From contig NZ_JADGMQ010000011.1 in assembly GCF_016124105.1 (NCBI RefSeq), positions 1-64,000 of the forward strand: DNA of 64,000 bases, read 5' to 3'. The translations under genes were made by a program, and so were the position numbers. This DNA is from Aquamicrobium zhengzhouense (GTDB lineage: Bacteria > Pseudomonadota > Alphaproteobacteria > Rhizobiales > Rhizobiaceae). Shown piece after piece: positions 18,058-26,657 of the stretch (positions within the stretch are counted from its first letter, which is position 1; every line of letters begins with the position of its first letter). Under the pieces are notes generated by a model. It was given only the letters and a program-made list of their open reading frames with translations. It was not told the DNA's origin and did no database searches.

Positions 18058-19848
18058 GTGACACTTGTAGAAATCTATAGCCGGGCCCTGACATATCTGG
18101 CGGCCGACAAGCGACAGGTTACGGCGATTTGCGCCGCGAACGTCGTTCTTGCGGCTATCATGATTGCCGAGCCCATTCTTTTCGGGCGGGTGATCGAGTC
18201 GATCGCCCAGGAGAAAAGCGTGATGACCGAGATCAGCCTGTGGGCCGGGCTCGGGATCTTCAACGTAATCGCGTTCGTGCTGGTGGCTCGGGCGGCCGAC
18301 CGTCTGGCGCATCGTCGGCGCGCCGAGGTGATGGCAGCTTCGTTCGAGAAGGTCATCACGATGCCGCTCGCCTGGCACCACAAGCACGGCACTTCGACGT
18401 CGCTGCACACATTGCTGCGCGCGTTGGAAACCCTGTTCGCGCTGTGGCTCGAATTTATGCGACAGCATCTGTCGACAGCGGTGGCTTTGCTTTTCCTTGT
18501 TCCGACGGCGTTGTCGCTGGACTGGCGCATGGCCTGCGTTCTGCTCGGCCTCGGCATTTCCTACGTCCTCATCGGACGTGCCGTCATGGAGAAGACCCGC
18601 GAGGGCCAGGCCGAGGTCGAGACGCACTACCATCAGGTCTTCGCCCATGTGAGCGACTCGATCAGCAATGTATCCGTGTTGCAGAGCTATGGGCGCCTCA
18701 ATCAGGAAACCCAGGCGCTGCGTCGTTACACGTCCGACCTGTTGAATGCCCAGTTTCCTGTTCTGAACTGGTGGGCGCTGGCAAGTGCCCTGCACCGCCT
18801 GTCTGCGACGATCTCCATGATGGTCGTCCTGGTGATCGGCGCTGTTCTGGTCGAGCGCGGTCACCTCAACATCGGTGACATCGTTGCCTTTGCAGGTTTT
18901 GCGACGCTGCTGATCGGCCGACTCGATCAGGTAACTGCGTTCGTCACCCAGGTTTTCGAGGCACGGGCCAAGCTTGAACCTTTCTACGCCATGGAAGACG
19001 CAGGCGGGGAGCGCCGCGAACCTCTTGGCACCCGTCCGGTTGGCCGGGTGGCCGGGGATATCACCTTCGAAAATGTCTCGTTCCAGTTCCCGGACTCCGG
19101 CTCGGGTGTCGAGAACATCAGCTTTCACGTTCCTGCGGGCAAGACAGTCGCGATCGTCGGACCGACGGGTGCCGGCAAGTCTACGCTGATCAATTTGCTC
19201 CAGCGGGTCTATGATCCAAAAGTGGGCACGATCCGGGTGGACGGCATTGATACACGTTCCGTTACCCGGAGTTCGCTCCGCTCACAGATTGCGACTGTGT
19301 TCCAGGATGCCGGTTTGCTCAACCGCACGATTGAGGAGAACATCCGTCTTGGCCGTGAAGATGCCGGTTATGGTGAGGTCCACGCGGCTGCCGTTGCGGC
19401 CGCGGCTCAGGACTTCATCCTTTCCAAGAGCGATGGCTATGACACTGTGGTCGGCGAGCGCGGATCGCAGCTTTCGGGTGGCGAGCGCCAGCGCCTTGCA
19501 ATCGCACGCGCCATTTTGAAAGACGCGCCAATCCTCGTCCTCGACGAGGCAACCTCGGCGCTCGACGTTGAGACCGAGATGAAAGTGAAGGATGCGATCG
19601 ACCGCTTGCGGGCCAACCGCACGACCTTCGTCATCGCGCACCGTCTTTCGACCGTGTGCGACGCTGATCTCGTCATCTTCATGGACAAGGGCCACATCGT
19701 CGAGATGGGCGGGTTCCGCGAACTGGCTGAGCGCGAAGGCGGAAGGTTTTCGTCGCTGCTGCGGGCAGGTGGGCTTGGCAGCCTGACGCAGACCCCGGCG
19801 AAGGTCGCCGTGGCGGCCACCCCGGAACTGGCTCCCGAGGCGGCCTGA
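18058..19848 (+). CDS. ndvA: Cyclic beta-1,2-glucan ABC exporter
   Basis: This 596-residue half-transporter fuses an exporter membrane domain (six spans, residues about 20-310) to an ATP-binding domain. Walker A is GPTGAGKST at residues 368-376, followed by the LSGGERQR signature, ILVLDEATSALD Walker B and an AHRLST switch. Segments such as AEPILFGRVIESI, ADRLAHRRR, LWLEFMRQHL and FPVLNWWALAS are typical of NdvA/ChvA/Cgt. It moves cyclic glucan from the cytoplasm to the periplasm. The GTG at 18058 (VTLVEIYSRAL) was chosen because it aligns with the family N-terminus and has a GTGAGG ribosome site; an in-frame ATG 11 codons upstream adds unrelated residues. It sits just downstream of ndvB, the gene for its substrate. 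Confidence 0.96.
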   Translation: MTLVEIYSRALTYLAADKRQVTAICAANVVLAAIMIAEPILFGRVIESIAQEKSVMTEISLWAGLGIFNVIAFVLVARAADRLAHRRRAEVMAASFEKVITMPLAWHHKHGTSTSLHTLLRALETLFALWLEFMRQHLSTAVALLFLVPTALSLDWRMACVLLGLGISYVLIGRAVMEKTREGQAEVETHYHQVFAHVSDSISNVSVLQSYGRLNQETQALRRYTSDLLNAQFPVLNWWALASALHRLSATISMMVVLVIGAVLVERGHLNIGDIVAFAGFATLLIGRLDQVTAFVTQVFEARAKLEPFYAMEDAGGERREPLGTRPVGRVAGDITFENVSFQFPDSGSGVENISFHVPAGKTVAIVGPTGAGKSTLINLLQRVYDPKVGTIRVDGIDTRSVTRSSLRSQIATVFQDAGLLNRTIEENIRLGREDAGYGEVHAAAVAAAAQDFILSKSDGYDTVVGERGSQLSGGERQRLAIARAILKDAPILVLDEATSALDVETEMKVKDAIDRLRANRTTFVIAHRLSTVCDADLVIFMDKGHIVEMGGFRELAEREGGRFSSLLRAGGLGSLTQTPAKVAVAATPELAPEAA

Positions 19849-19854
19849 AGTGGC

Positions 19855-20340
19855 TTATTCAGCCTGGTCTGCTGACGCGGCGTTGAGAAGGCCGTACTTC
19901 TCAGTGCCGAGCTCTTCGAGAAGCTGCAGCTGCGTTTCGAGGAAATCGATATGACCTTCTTCGTCCGCCAGCAATTCTTCGAACAGCTTCATCGTGACGT
20001 AGTCGCCGACCTCGTTGCAGATCTCACGCGAGCGCTTGTAAGATGCGCGCGCGTCATATTCGCCAGCAAGATCGGCCTCCAGAACTTCCCTGACGTTCTG
20101 ACCGATGCGAAGCGGCCCCACCTTTTGCAGGTTCGGGTGTCCTTCAAGGAAGATGATGCGCGCGATGATCTTGTCCGCGTGGTGCATCTCCTCGATGGAT
20201 TCCTCGCGTTCCTTCTTGGCAAGCTTGATGTAGCCCCAGTCCTCAAGAAGGCGGTAGTGCAACCAGTACTGGTTGACGGCGCCCAGCTCGAGGTACAGCG
20301 CTTCGTTAAGCCGCTCGATGATCTGACTTTCGCCCTTCAT
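19855..20340 (-). CDS. bfr: Bacterioferritin
   Basis: The 161-residue protein is a complete bacterioferritin. The ferroxidase ligands Glu18, Glu51, His54, Glu94, Glu127 and His130 all fall at expected places, and Met52, the ligand of the inter-subunit haem, is present (EEMHHADK). It assembles into a 24-subunit shell that oxidises Fe(II) and stores iron in the cytoplasm. Its start codon lies inside the 3' end of bfd (35-base overlap, different frame), so the two are translationally coupled. It converges on ndvA with only 6 bases between stops. Iron control probably comes from the Irr-like box near 21001. Confidence 0.97.
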   Translation of the reverse strand: MKGESQIIERLNEALYLELGAVNQYWLHYRLLEDWGYIKLAKKEREESIEEMHHADKIIARIIFLEGHPNLQKVGPLRIGQNVREVLEADLAGEYDARASYKRSREICNEVGDYVTMKLFEELLADEEGHIDFLETQLQLLEELGTEKYGLLNAASADQAE

Positions 20341-20629
20341 GGCTCATGCTCCCGAATTGGCCGCGCAAACCACGTACACGGTCCAAGAATGGTACGATCT
20401 CGGTTTCACCTGCGCCATTGCGCAGATGGTAGTCTTCGGTGACCCGAATGATCGTTTCCACCACATTTGGGAAGCAGCCGCAACAGCGTCCTCGCTGTTT
20501 CAGACGATGGTACACCTTTGCAGGAACGATCAGCTGCCACGGATCTTCATCGAGAAGCGAGATGATCGTTTCCTCGATTTCCTTGGCGGTAATGAGATTG
20601 CAGTGGCAGACCAGCATTCGCATACTCAT
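20306..20629 (-). CDS. bfd: Bacterioferritin-associated ferredoxin, with a longer C-terminus than usual
   Basis: The product has about 107 residues. LVCHCN (Cys8, Cys10) and [10 protein letters not shown] (Cys49 and Cys52) supply the C-x-C ... C-x-x-C ligands of the [2Fe-2S] BFD fold. Bfd binds bacterioferritin and reduces stored iron so that it can be mobilised. Classical Bfd has about 64 residues; here about 35 extra C-terminal residues, rich in Arg, Gly and His, read into the bfr start region. The ATG at 20629 is used; ATGs at 20623 and 20617 are equally possible because no strong ribosome site is seen. A small ORF with a good ribosome site lies 38 bases upstream. Confidence 0.9.
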   Translation of the reverse strand: MSMRMLVCHCNLITAKEIEETIISLLDEDPWQLIVPAKVYHRLKQRGRCCGCFPNVVETIIRVTEDYHLRNGAGETEIVPFLDRVRGLRGQFGSMSHEGRKSDHRAA

Positions 20630-20667
20630 GGCTGGGCCGTGCTCATTCACGGCCGGGCTCGACACTC

Positions 20668-20871
20668 TCAGGACCGTCCGGCGTAAGCTCGTTCGGCTCG
20701 ATGCGGGATATAGGTTGCCGAAGGCAGGCCCGCACCTGCCATCGCAATTGCTGCCCTTGCTGAGCCCAAAGAAGAATGAAGGAAGGCTGCGGCTCGAAAA
20801 GCCAGAGCTGCAGGCAATGGCGAGCGCCGAAATACAGTGCGGGCCTGCCGCACATAAAGGCTCTCCGTCAC
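20668..20871 (-). CDS. Putative small protein encoded upstream of bfd-bfr
   Basis: A 67-codon frame starts at a GTG (20869-20871) preceded by GGAGG at an ideal five-base spacing. It ends 38 bases before bfd on the same strand. The product is basic and Ala/Arg-rich (VRQARTVFRRSPLPAALAF..., ending YAGRS) with no recognised domain or signal. A sigma-70-like promoter (TTGACA, 17 bases, TTTTAT on the minus strand, about 20945-20973) and an Irr-type box at 21001-21016 lie upstream, so this frame would be first in the iron-storage transcript. It could be a real small protein or a leader frame. The evidence is the ribosome site and position only. Confidence 0.4.
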   Translation of the reverse strand: MTESLYVRQARTVFRRSPLPAALAFRAAAFLHSSLGSARAAIAMAGAGLPSATYIPHRAERAYAGRS

Positions 20872-20944
20872 TGCTACCTCCAATCAACCGGGTTCAAGGC
20901 CCAGACATCAAAGGATCGCGTCAGATAACGCGGCCGCATAAAAG

Positions 20945-20973
20945 CGCCGCGCCGTTCCGCTGTCAATGGAAAC
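20945..20973 (-). promoter_or_regulatory. Sigma-70-like promoter for the bfd-bfr transcript
   Basis: The minus strand reads TTGACA, a 17-base spacer, then TTTTAT. The -35 is a perfect match; the -10 is weak. It lies between the Irr-like box and the small ORF. Confidence 0.35.
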
Positions 20974-21000
20974 ATGACAAAAAACCTCATACATCAATAG

Positions 21001-21016
21001 TTTAGAATCGTTCTAA
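21001..21016. promoter_or_regulatory. Irr/ICE-like iron box between bfd-bfr and opgC
   Basis: The sequence contains TTAGAA-TCG-TTCTAA, a perfect inverted repeat with a three-base spacer. This fits the interrupted palindrome of the iron control element bound by Irr in Rhizobiales. It lies 64 bases before the opgC ATG and upstream of the small ORF-bfd-bfr genes, whose products are classic Irr targets. A second box of the same form precedes nfuA. Confidence 0.6.
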
Positions 21017-21079
21017 CTTCACTCCGGCAGCGACATCTTGTTCAGCCGGAACCTATTCGGGCTCCACTGATTGAATGAC

Positions 21080-22279
21080 ATGGCAAATTTGAACAAAAGC
21101 GTGCGTGATACCCGGATCGACGTCATCAGAGCAGTCGCGCTGATCACGATCTTCATCAATCATGTGCCAGGCAACCCGCTTGAAGCCTTGACCTCCAAGA
21201 ACTTCGGCTTCTCGGACGCCGCAGAAGCCTTTGTTCTTATCTCCGGGATTTCCGCCGCTTTTGCCTATGGGCTGAAGTTCAATTGGGACAGCGCGCTGCC
21301 TTTGACGCTCAAGATGTGGCGGCGGGCGGGCGTCCTCTACATCGCCCAGCTCGGCACGACGATGGCAACGCTCGGCATCTTCTCCTACTTCTCGCTTCAA
21401 TTTGCCGCGCCGCATCTTCTGGAGAAAATCAACATCGGGCCGGTGATGGATGATACCGCGGCCGCCCTGTTCGGCATTGTCACGATGGGGCACCAGCTCG
21501 GCTACAACAACATCCTGTCCATGTATGCTGGCGTCCTTCTCCTGTTGCCGATCTTCCTGTTGATCGGACGGGTTCGCCTTTCGCTGATGGTCGCCGCGTC
21601 AGGCCTGGTGTGGCTGCTTGCAGGCATCTACCGGGTTGGTCCCCTCAACTATCCGAACGACGGCGTCTGGTTCCTCAACCCGCTGTCGTGGCAATTCTTG
21701 TTCGTCATCGGCCTTGCATCGATGATTCATATCAAGCGCGGTGGCTCGCTTCCCAAAAGCCCGCTTCTGATCGGTCTCGCCGCGCTCTACCTCATCATCT
21801 CCATGGCATGGGTGAAGATCCCGCTCTGGGGCATCAACACGTCGATGGGGCTTCCGTCAGTCCTGACCGGCTTTGACAAGACCTTCCTGTCTGCCCCGCG
21901 CCTCCTGCATGTGCTGGCAACTGCCTACCTGATCGCGAGCCTCCCATGGTTGAACGGACTTGCACGGCTTTCCGAAAGCAATCCGCTGGCGCTGATGGGA
22001 CGCCACGCTTTGCCTGTCTTCGTGGTCGGCACCATCCTGTCGATGGCTGCCCAGGCGTGGCGCATGGTTTATGTCACCAATTACAACGTCGATATCGCCA
22101 TCGTGGCAGCAGGCATCGTGCTGCAATTCGGCGTTGCGTGGTACATTGAGTGGTACCGCCGTGTCGTGAACGGCTGGAAGCCGGCGACAAGTTCGGGCAT
22201 ACCGGCGCGTGATGTCGAAACCACTGCCCGAACTGCCCGTATCGAACGTTCTACCCCAAGTACTGGACGCGCTGGCTGA
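21080..22279 (+). CDS. opgC: OpgC-family membrane protein, likely periplasmic glucan succinyltransferase
   Basis: The 399-residue protein has about ten membrane spans and the OpgC pattern: RDTRIDVIRAVALITIFINHVPG at the start, then SDAAEAFVLISGISAAFAYG. OpgC proteins transfer succinyl groups to osmoregulated periplasmic glucans. With ndvB and ndvA a few kilobases upstream, the expected substrate is cyclic beta-1,2-glucan. The ATG at 21080 was used; the frame can open three codons earlier at a TTG. The 3' end overlaps hrpB by 68 bases. An Irr-like box lies 64 bases upstream, which is unexpected for a glucan-modifying gene and may serve the opposite strand. Confidence 0.85.
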   Translation: MANLNKSVRDTRIDVIRAVALITIFINHVPGNPLEALTSKNFGFSDAAEAFVLISGISAAFAYGLKFNWDSALPLTLKMWRRAGVLYIAQLGTTMATLGIFSYFSLQFAAPHLLEKINIGPVMDDTAAALFGIVTMGHQLGYNNILSMYAGVLLLLPIFLLIGRVRLSLMVAASGLVWLLAGIYRVGPLNYPNDGVWFLNPLSWQFLFVIGLASMIHIKRGGSLPKSPLLIGLAALYLIISMAWVKIPLWGINTSMGLPSVLTGFDKTFLSAPRLLHVLATAYLIASLPWLNGLARLSESNPLALMGRHALPVFVVGTILSMAAQAWRMVYVTNYNVDIAIVAAGIVLQFGVAWYIEWYRRVVNGWKPATSSGIPARDVETTARTARIERSTPSTGRAG

Positions 22280-24665
22280 TCGCCAGTCCGCGGTTCTCGT
22301 TGCGCCTCCGGGCGCAGGCAAGACCACATTGGTTCCCCTCGCGCTCCTCGATCAGGAATGGCGGGGGGACGGCAAGATCCTGCTTCTTGAGCCTCGACGC
22401 CTCGCAGCCCGTGCCGCCGCACGGCGCATGGCAGCCCTTCTGGGTGAAGAGCCGGGCGAAACGGTTGGCTATGCCATGCGCATGGACAGCCGCAGCTCGG
22501 CCAAGACGCGCATTCTCGTCGTCACGGAAGGGATTTTGGCGCGCATGATCCTCGACGATGCCGAACTGCCCGGCGTCTCGGCGATCATCTTTGACGAATT
22601 TCACGAACGCTCCCTTGATGGCGATTTCGGCCTTGCGCTGGCGCTTGATGTGCAAGGCGCTCTGCGTCCAGATCTTCGGCTCCTCGTCATGTCGGCAACA
22701 ATCGACGGTGCGCGGGTTGCCAGCCTTCTTGGTGACGTACCTGTCATCACCAGCGAAGGCCGCACCTTCCCGATCGACATTCGCCACCGCGAGCGACCAG
22801 CCGAGCAACGCATCGAAGATGCGATGGCTGAAGCCTGCCGCGCGATGCTGGCTGAGGAAGAAGGCAGCATCCTCGCCTTCCTGCCGGGACAGCGCGAGAT
22901 TGAACGCACGGCCGAACAGCTGCGAGACCGCGTGCCTGCTAATGTCGACATCACGCCGCTTTATGGCGGGCTCGATGGCAAGGCACAGGATGCGGCGATC
23001 AAGCCTGCGGCCAGTGGGCGTCGCAAGATCGTGCTCGCAACCTCGATCGCGGAAACCTCGATCACCATCGACGGGGTTCGCGTCGTCATCGATTCAGGGC
23101 TGGCGCGACTGCCGAAATATGAGCCTGCTACCGGGCTGACCCGGCTGGAAACGGCTCGTGTGTCACGCGCCTCGGCAGACCAGCGTGCTGGACGTGCCGG
23201 GCGAACCGAACCGGGCGTCGCGTTGCAGCTCTGGCGCGCCGAACAGACCGCTGCGCTTCCGGCGTTCAGCCCGCCCGAGATCCTGGAAGCCGATCTGTCT
23301 GGTCTTTTGCTCGACTGCGCTGTCTTTGGTGTCGTGGATCCGGCCACGCTTTCCTTCCTCGACAAGCCGCCCGCGCCTGCCCTTTCCGAAGCACGCAGCT
23401 TGTTGCGCGAACTTGGCGCGCTGGATGAAAACGGCCGCCTCACCGAAACAGGCGAGGCGATGCGCAAACTCGCGCTGCCTGTGCGGCTGGCTCATATGGT
23501 TGCGCGGGCTGACAATCCCCGTCTTGCGACGCAGCTTGCCATTTTGTTGACTGAAAGGGGGCTGGGTGGAAATTCGCTAGATCTCGAACGTCGCCTCAGC
23601 GCATTTCGCATCGACAAAAGCCCCCGCGCCCAGGCTGCGAAAGGCATGGCGGATCGGCTGGCGAAGGCGGCGCGCGGCACTCCCCCCACTGGCGCGGACA
23701 ATTCCGCCGGAGCTACCCTCCTCCTCGCTTATCCTGATCGTGTCGCCAAGGCGCGCGGCGAGTACGGGCGGTTTGTGCTGGCGAACGGGCGCGGTGCGAT
23801 GCTGGATCCCGCCGATCCACTGGCAAGGGAGCCATTTCTGGTGGTCGCCGACATTCAGGGCAAGGCGCAAAATGCGCGAATCGCCTCGGCAGCCGCAGTG
23901 TCTGAAGAGGATTTGCGCCGCGTTCTTGCCGATCGGCTGGAGATCATCTCGGAAAGCTCCTTTGACCCCGAGCGCGGCGCAGTGCGGGTGCGAGAGACAA
24001 TTCGGATCGGGGCTATCCGCCTTACGGAGCGGCTATTGCCGGCTCCCAAGGGTACCGATGCCGACCACGCCGTGATTGAGGCAATCAGGTCACACGGCCT
24101 CGATATTCTGGAATGGGGTAAGGGCGTCGGCACATTGCGCCGACGGCTGGCCTGGCTTCACACCGGTCTTGGCGAACCATGGCCTGACATGAGCGATGAA
24201 GCCCTCATCGCCAAGCTTGATGAGTGGCTGTTGCCATTCCTGTCGGGCGGAGCCTCGCTGGCAAAAATCGATCAGCAGGCGTTGAGCAACGGGCTTATGT
24301 CGCTGGTGCCGTACGACCTCCAGCGCAAGGTGGGCGAACTTGCGCCGACACACTTTAGTGCCCCGACCGGAAACTCTCTGCCAATCCGCTACGATGAGGA
24401 GCGGCCGGTTCTGGCGATCCGCGTCCAGGAACTGTTCGGCCTCGACAAGCACCCGTCGATCGCCAACGGAACGGTGCCGCTGACACTTGAACTTTTGTCA
24501 CCGGCCCATCGCCCGATCCAGACAACCCGCGACCTTCCCGGCTTCTGGCGCGGGTCCTGGGCAGACGTGCGATCGGACATGCGCGGGCGCTACCCCAAGC
24601 ATGTCTGGCCGGAAAATCCGCTCGAGGCTGCACCTACCGCACGCGCAAAACCGCGGGGTCAATAG
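22212..24665 (+). CDS. hrpB: ATP-dependent helicase HrpB
   Basis: This 817-residue DEAH-type helicase carries Walker A APPGAGKTT (Gly34-Thr39), FDEFHERS (Asp128-His131), SAT near residue 161, and the motif VI region QRAGRAGR. An HA2-like region and the HrpB C-terminal domain (PYDLQRKVGELAPTHF, near the C-terminus) follow. It is an ATP-driven RNA-type helicase of uncertain cellular role. The ATG at 22212 follows an in-frame GTG and begins within opgC, 68 bases before the opgC stop, so translation of the two is probably coupled. Length is normal. Confidence 0.94.
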   Translation: MSKPLPELPVSNVLPQVLDALADRQSAVLVAPPGAGKTTLVPLALLDQEWRGDGKILLLEPRRLAARAAARRMAALLGEEPGETVGYAMRMDSRSSAKTRILVVTEGILARMILDDAELPGVSAIIFDEFHERSLDGDFGLALALDVQGALRPDLRLLVMSATIDGARVASLLGDVPVITSEGRTFPIDIRHRERPAEQRIEDAMAEACRAMLAEEEGSILAFLPGQREIERTAEQLRDRVPANVDITPLYGGLDGKAQDAAIKPAASGRRKIVLATSIAETSITIDGVRVVIDSGLARLPKYEPATGLTRLETARVSRASADQRAGRAGRTEPGVALQLWRAEQTAALPAFSPPEILEADLSGLLLDCAVFGVVDPATLSFLDKPPAPALSEARSLLRELGALDENGRLTETGEAMRKLALPVRLAHMVARADNPRLATQLAILLTERGLGGNSLDLERRLSAFRIDKSPRAQAAKGMADRLAKAARGTPPTGADNSAGATLLLAYPDRVAKARGEYGRFVLANGRGAMLDPADPLAREPFLVVADIQGKAQNARIASAAAVSEEDLRRVLADRLEIISESSFDPERGAVRVRETIRIGAIRLTERLLPAPKGTDADHAVIEAIRSHGLDILEWGKGVGTLRRRLAWLHTGLGEPWPDMSDEALIAKLDEWLLPFLSGGASLAKIDQQALSNGLMSLVPYDLQRKVGELAPTHFSAPTGNSLPIRYDEERPVLAIRVQELFGLDKHPSIANGTVPLTLELLSPAHRPIQTTRDLPGFWRGSWADVRSDMRGRYPKHVWPENPLEAAPTARAKPRGQ

Positions 24666-24711
24666 CGTTCGGCACTTGGCGCAGCGGGAGGCCGCGCGTA
24701 TACCCAATCTC

Positions 24712-26028
24712 ATGCTGATGAAGATGGGCAAGCCCGACCCCCTGCAGATCCACCATCTGCGCCTCAACACGCTGCTGCGCTTGCGGTGGCTTGCCGTTGT
24801 TGGCCAGAGCGCCGCAGTTCTGTTTGTCGCCTATATTCTTCAGTTCCCGCTGCCCGTCAGCCTGTGCTTCGCACTGATTGCGCTGTCAGCGGGTCTGAAT
24901 CTTCTGCTGGCCTTCCGCTATCCCGCGACCCATCGCCTGCCGCCGACATTCGCCCTTGCGATCATGCTGTTCGACGCCCTGCAACTGGCAGGACTTCTCT
25001 ACATGACCGGCGGGATGACCAATCCGTTTTCGCTGCTGATGACCGTGCCGGTGGTGATCTCGGCGACGTCGCTATCAGCGCGTTGGACCATGCTCCTAGG
25101 TCTTCTGGTCGTCGCCATGGCCACGGTCTTGATGTTCTTCCACCTGCCGTTGCCGTGGTTTCCGGGCCAGACGCTGCGCATGCCCTTTATCTATACTTTC
25201 GGCATGTGGATCGCGGTCGTATCGTCTATCGCCTTCACAGCCGTTTATGCCTACCGCGTGGCGGAAGAGGCGCGCCTGCTTGCGAACGCATTGTCGGCGA
25301 CCGAACTCATCCTCCAGCGCGAGCAGCATCTGTCGGCGCTCGACGGGCTAGCCGCAGCGGCCGCCCATGAGCTTGGCACGCCGCTGGCCACCATCGCTTT
25401 GGTTGCCAAGGAGATGGAACGAGCGCTCGGTGAAGATTCCCGTTTTCGCGAAGATGTCGTCCTGCTGCGCAGCCAGTCCGAGCGCTGCCGCGACATTCTC
25501 AAGCGACTGACGAGCCTGTCGAGCGAGGGAGAAGTTCACCTTGCCCGCCTGCCCTTCACCTCGCTGATCGAGGAAGTCATCGATCCCCATCGCGAGTTTG
25601 GTATCGAGATCCTTCTGCGGCCAGGAAATCTTCTGGGGTCGGAACCTGTCGGCCGTCGCAACCCTGGCGTGATCTACGGCCTCGGCAATCTCGTTGAAAA
25701 CGCCGTCGACTTCGCGCGCGAAAAGGTCGAGCTCAGCTGGGAATGGAACTCCAGCACGATCGATATCAAGCTGACCGATGACGGACCTGGATTTCCAGCG
25801 GAGATTGTAGATCGCATCGGGGAACCCTACATGTCGAGACGACCACCCGATGAGGGGGGACGGGGCCTCGGCCTGGGACTGTTCATTGCAAAGACGCTTC
25901 TGGAGCGCTCGGGAGCCAGCGTTAAGTTCGGCAATTCCAGCGAACCCGGAAGAGGCGCGGTGGTTAAGGTGTCGTGGCCTCGCGAGGCCTTTTTGGCCCG
26001 CTCGCCTGTCGCCGACGACGCCTATTGA
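24712..26028 (+). CDS. actS: Redox sensor histidine kinase ActS/RegB/PrrB
   Basis: The 438-residue kinase has six membrane spans (about 25-180) carrying the quinone-binding signature GGMTNPF (Gly100-Phe106). The H-box is AAAHELGTPLA with phospho-acceptor His219. The redox-active Cys259 sits in SERCRDIL, matching the RegB redox box. N, G1 (DDGPGFP) and G2 (GRGLGLGLF) boxes of the ATPase domain follow. It senses quinone pool and thiol redox state and phosphorylates ActR/RegA. The start is uncertain: ATGs at 24712, 24718 and 24724 are in frame, and a GGAGG lies about 20 bases upstream. actR follows 61 bases downstream. Confidence 0.94.
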   Translation: MLMKMGKPDPLQIHHLRLNTLLRLRWLAVVGQSAAVLFVAYILQFPLPVSLCFALIALSAGLNLLLAFRYPATHRLPPTFALAIMLFDALQLAGLLYMTGGMTNPFSLLMTVPVVISATSLSARWTMLLGLLVVAMATVLMFFHLPLPWFPGQTLRMPFIYTFGMWIAVVSSIAFTAVYAYRVAEEARLLANALSATELILQREQHLSALDGLAAAAAHELGTPLATIALVAKEMERALGEDSRFREDVVLLRSQSERCRDILKRLTSLSSEGEVHLARLPFTSLIEEVIDPHREFGIEILLRPGNLLGSEPVGRRNPGVIYGLGNLVENAVDFAREKVELSWEWNSSTIDIKLTDDGPGFPAEIVDRIGEPYMSRRPPDEGGRGLGLGLFIAKTLLERSGASVKFGNSSEPGRGAVVKVSWPREAFLARSPVADDAY

Positions 26029-26089
26029 GCTGGAAGACATTTGAAGCGGTGTTTTAGCGCCGCCAAACTAGAAGATCGGAGCGGCAATT

Positions 26090-26656
26090 ATGAGCGACGA
26101 AGTATCCCCCGATGTGACGGAAATCCTGGGTGAGGATCGTACCTTGCTCATCGTCGAGGACGACAAGCCGTTTCTGACGCGCCTGGCGCGTGCCATGGAA
26201 GGTCGCGGCTTTCTGGTGGATACTGCAGAATCCGTCGAAGAAGCGATTTCCAAGGTTAAATCTGCTCCTCCGGCCTATGCGGTCGTTGATATGCGCCTTG
26301 GCGACGGCAATGGTCTCGACGTGGTCGCAACGCTTCGGGAAAAGCGGGAAGATGCCCGCGCAGTCATCTTGACCGGCTACGGCAATATCGCGACAGCCGT
26401 GACGGCGGTGAAGCTCGGTGCCATCGATTATCTGTCAAAGCCCGCTGATGCCGATGATGTCTACGCCGCGCTGACTAGCAGCGGCGCAGAGAAGGTTGCG
26501 CCTCCCGAAAACCCGATGTCAGCAGACCGGGTCCGCTGGGAGCACATTCAGCGCGTCTATGAAATGTGCGACCGTAACGTCTCGGAAACGGCACGACGCC
26601 TCAACATGCATCGCCGTACGCTGCAGCGCATTCTCGCCAAGCGCGCCCCGCGCTAA
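26090..26656 (+). CDS. actR: Redox response regulator ActR/RegA/PrrA
   Basis: The 188-residue regulator has a receiver domain with acidic pocket EDD (residues 23-25), phospho-acceptor Asp67 (VVDMRLGDGNG) and the conserved Lys in YLSKPAD. A proline-containing linker leads to a C-terminal Fis-type helix-turn-helix (SETARRLNMHRRTLQRIL). Paired with the upstream sensor, it globally controls respiration, carbon and nitrogen assimilation, or acid tolerance in relatives. A GGAG-like ribosome site precedes the ATG. The gene converges on mmcB with one base between stops. Confidence 0.95.
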   Translation: MSDEVSPDVTEILGEDRTLLIVEDDKPFLTRLARAMEGRGFLVDTAESVEEAISKVKSAPPAYAVVDMRLGDGNGLDVVATLREKREDARAVILTGYGNIATAVTAVKLGAIDYLSKPADADDVYAALTSSGAEKVAPPENPMSADRVRWEHIQRVYEMCDRNVSETARRLNMHRRTLQRILAKRAPR

Positions 26657-26657
26657 T

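Noticed and set aside
20880-20920. A possible tRNA T-loop (GGGTTCAAGGCCC)
   Set aside because: No acceptor stem, anticodon arm or 3' CCA-compatible pairing could be built around it.
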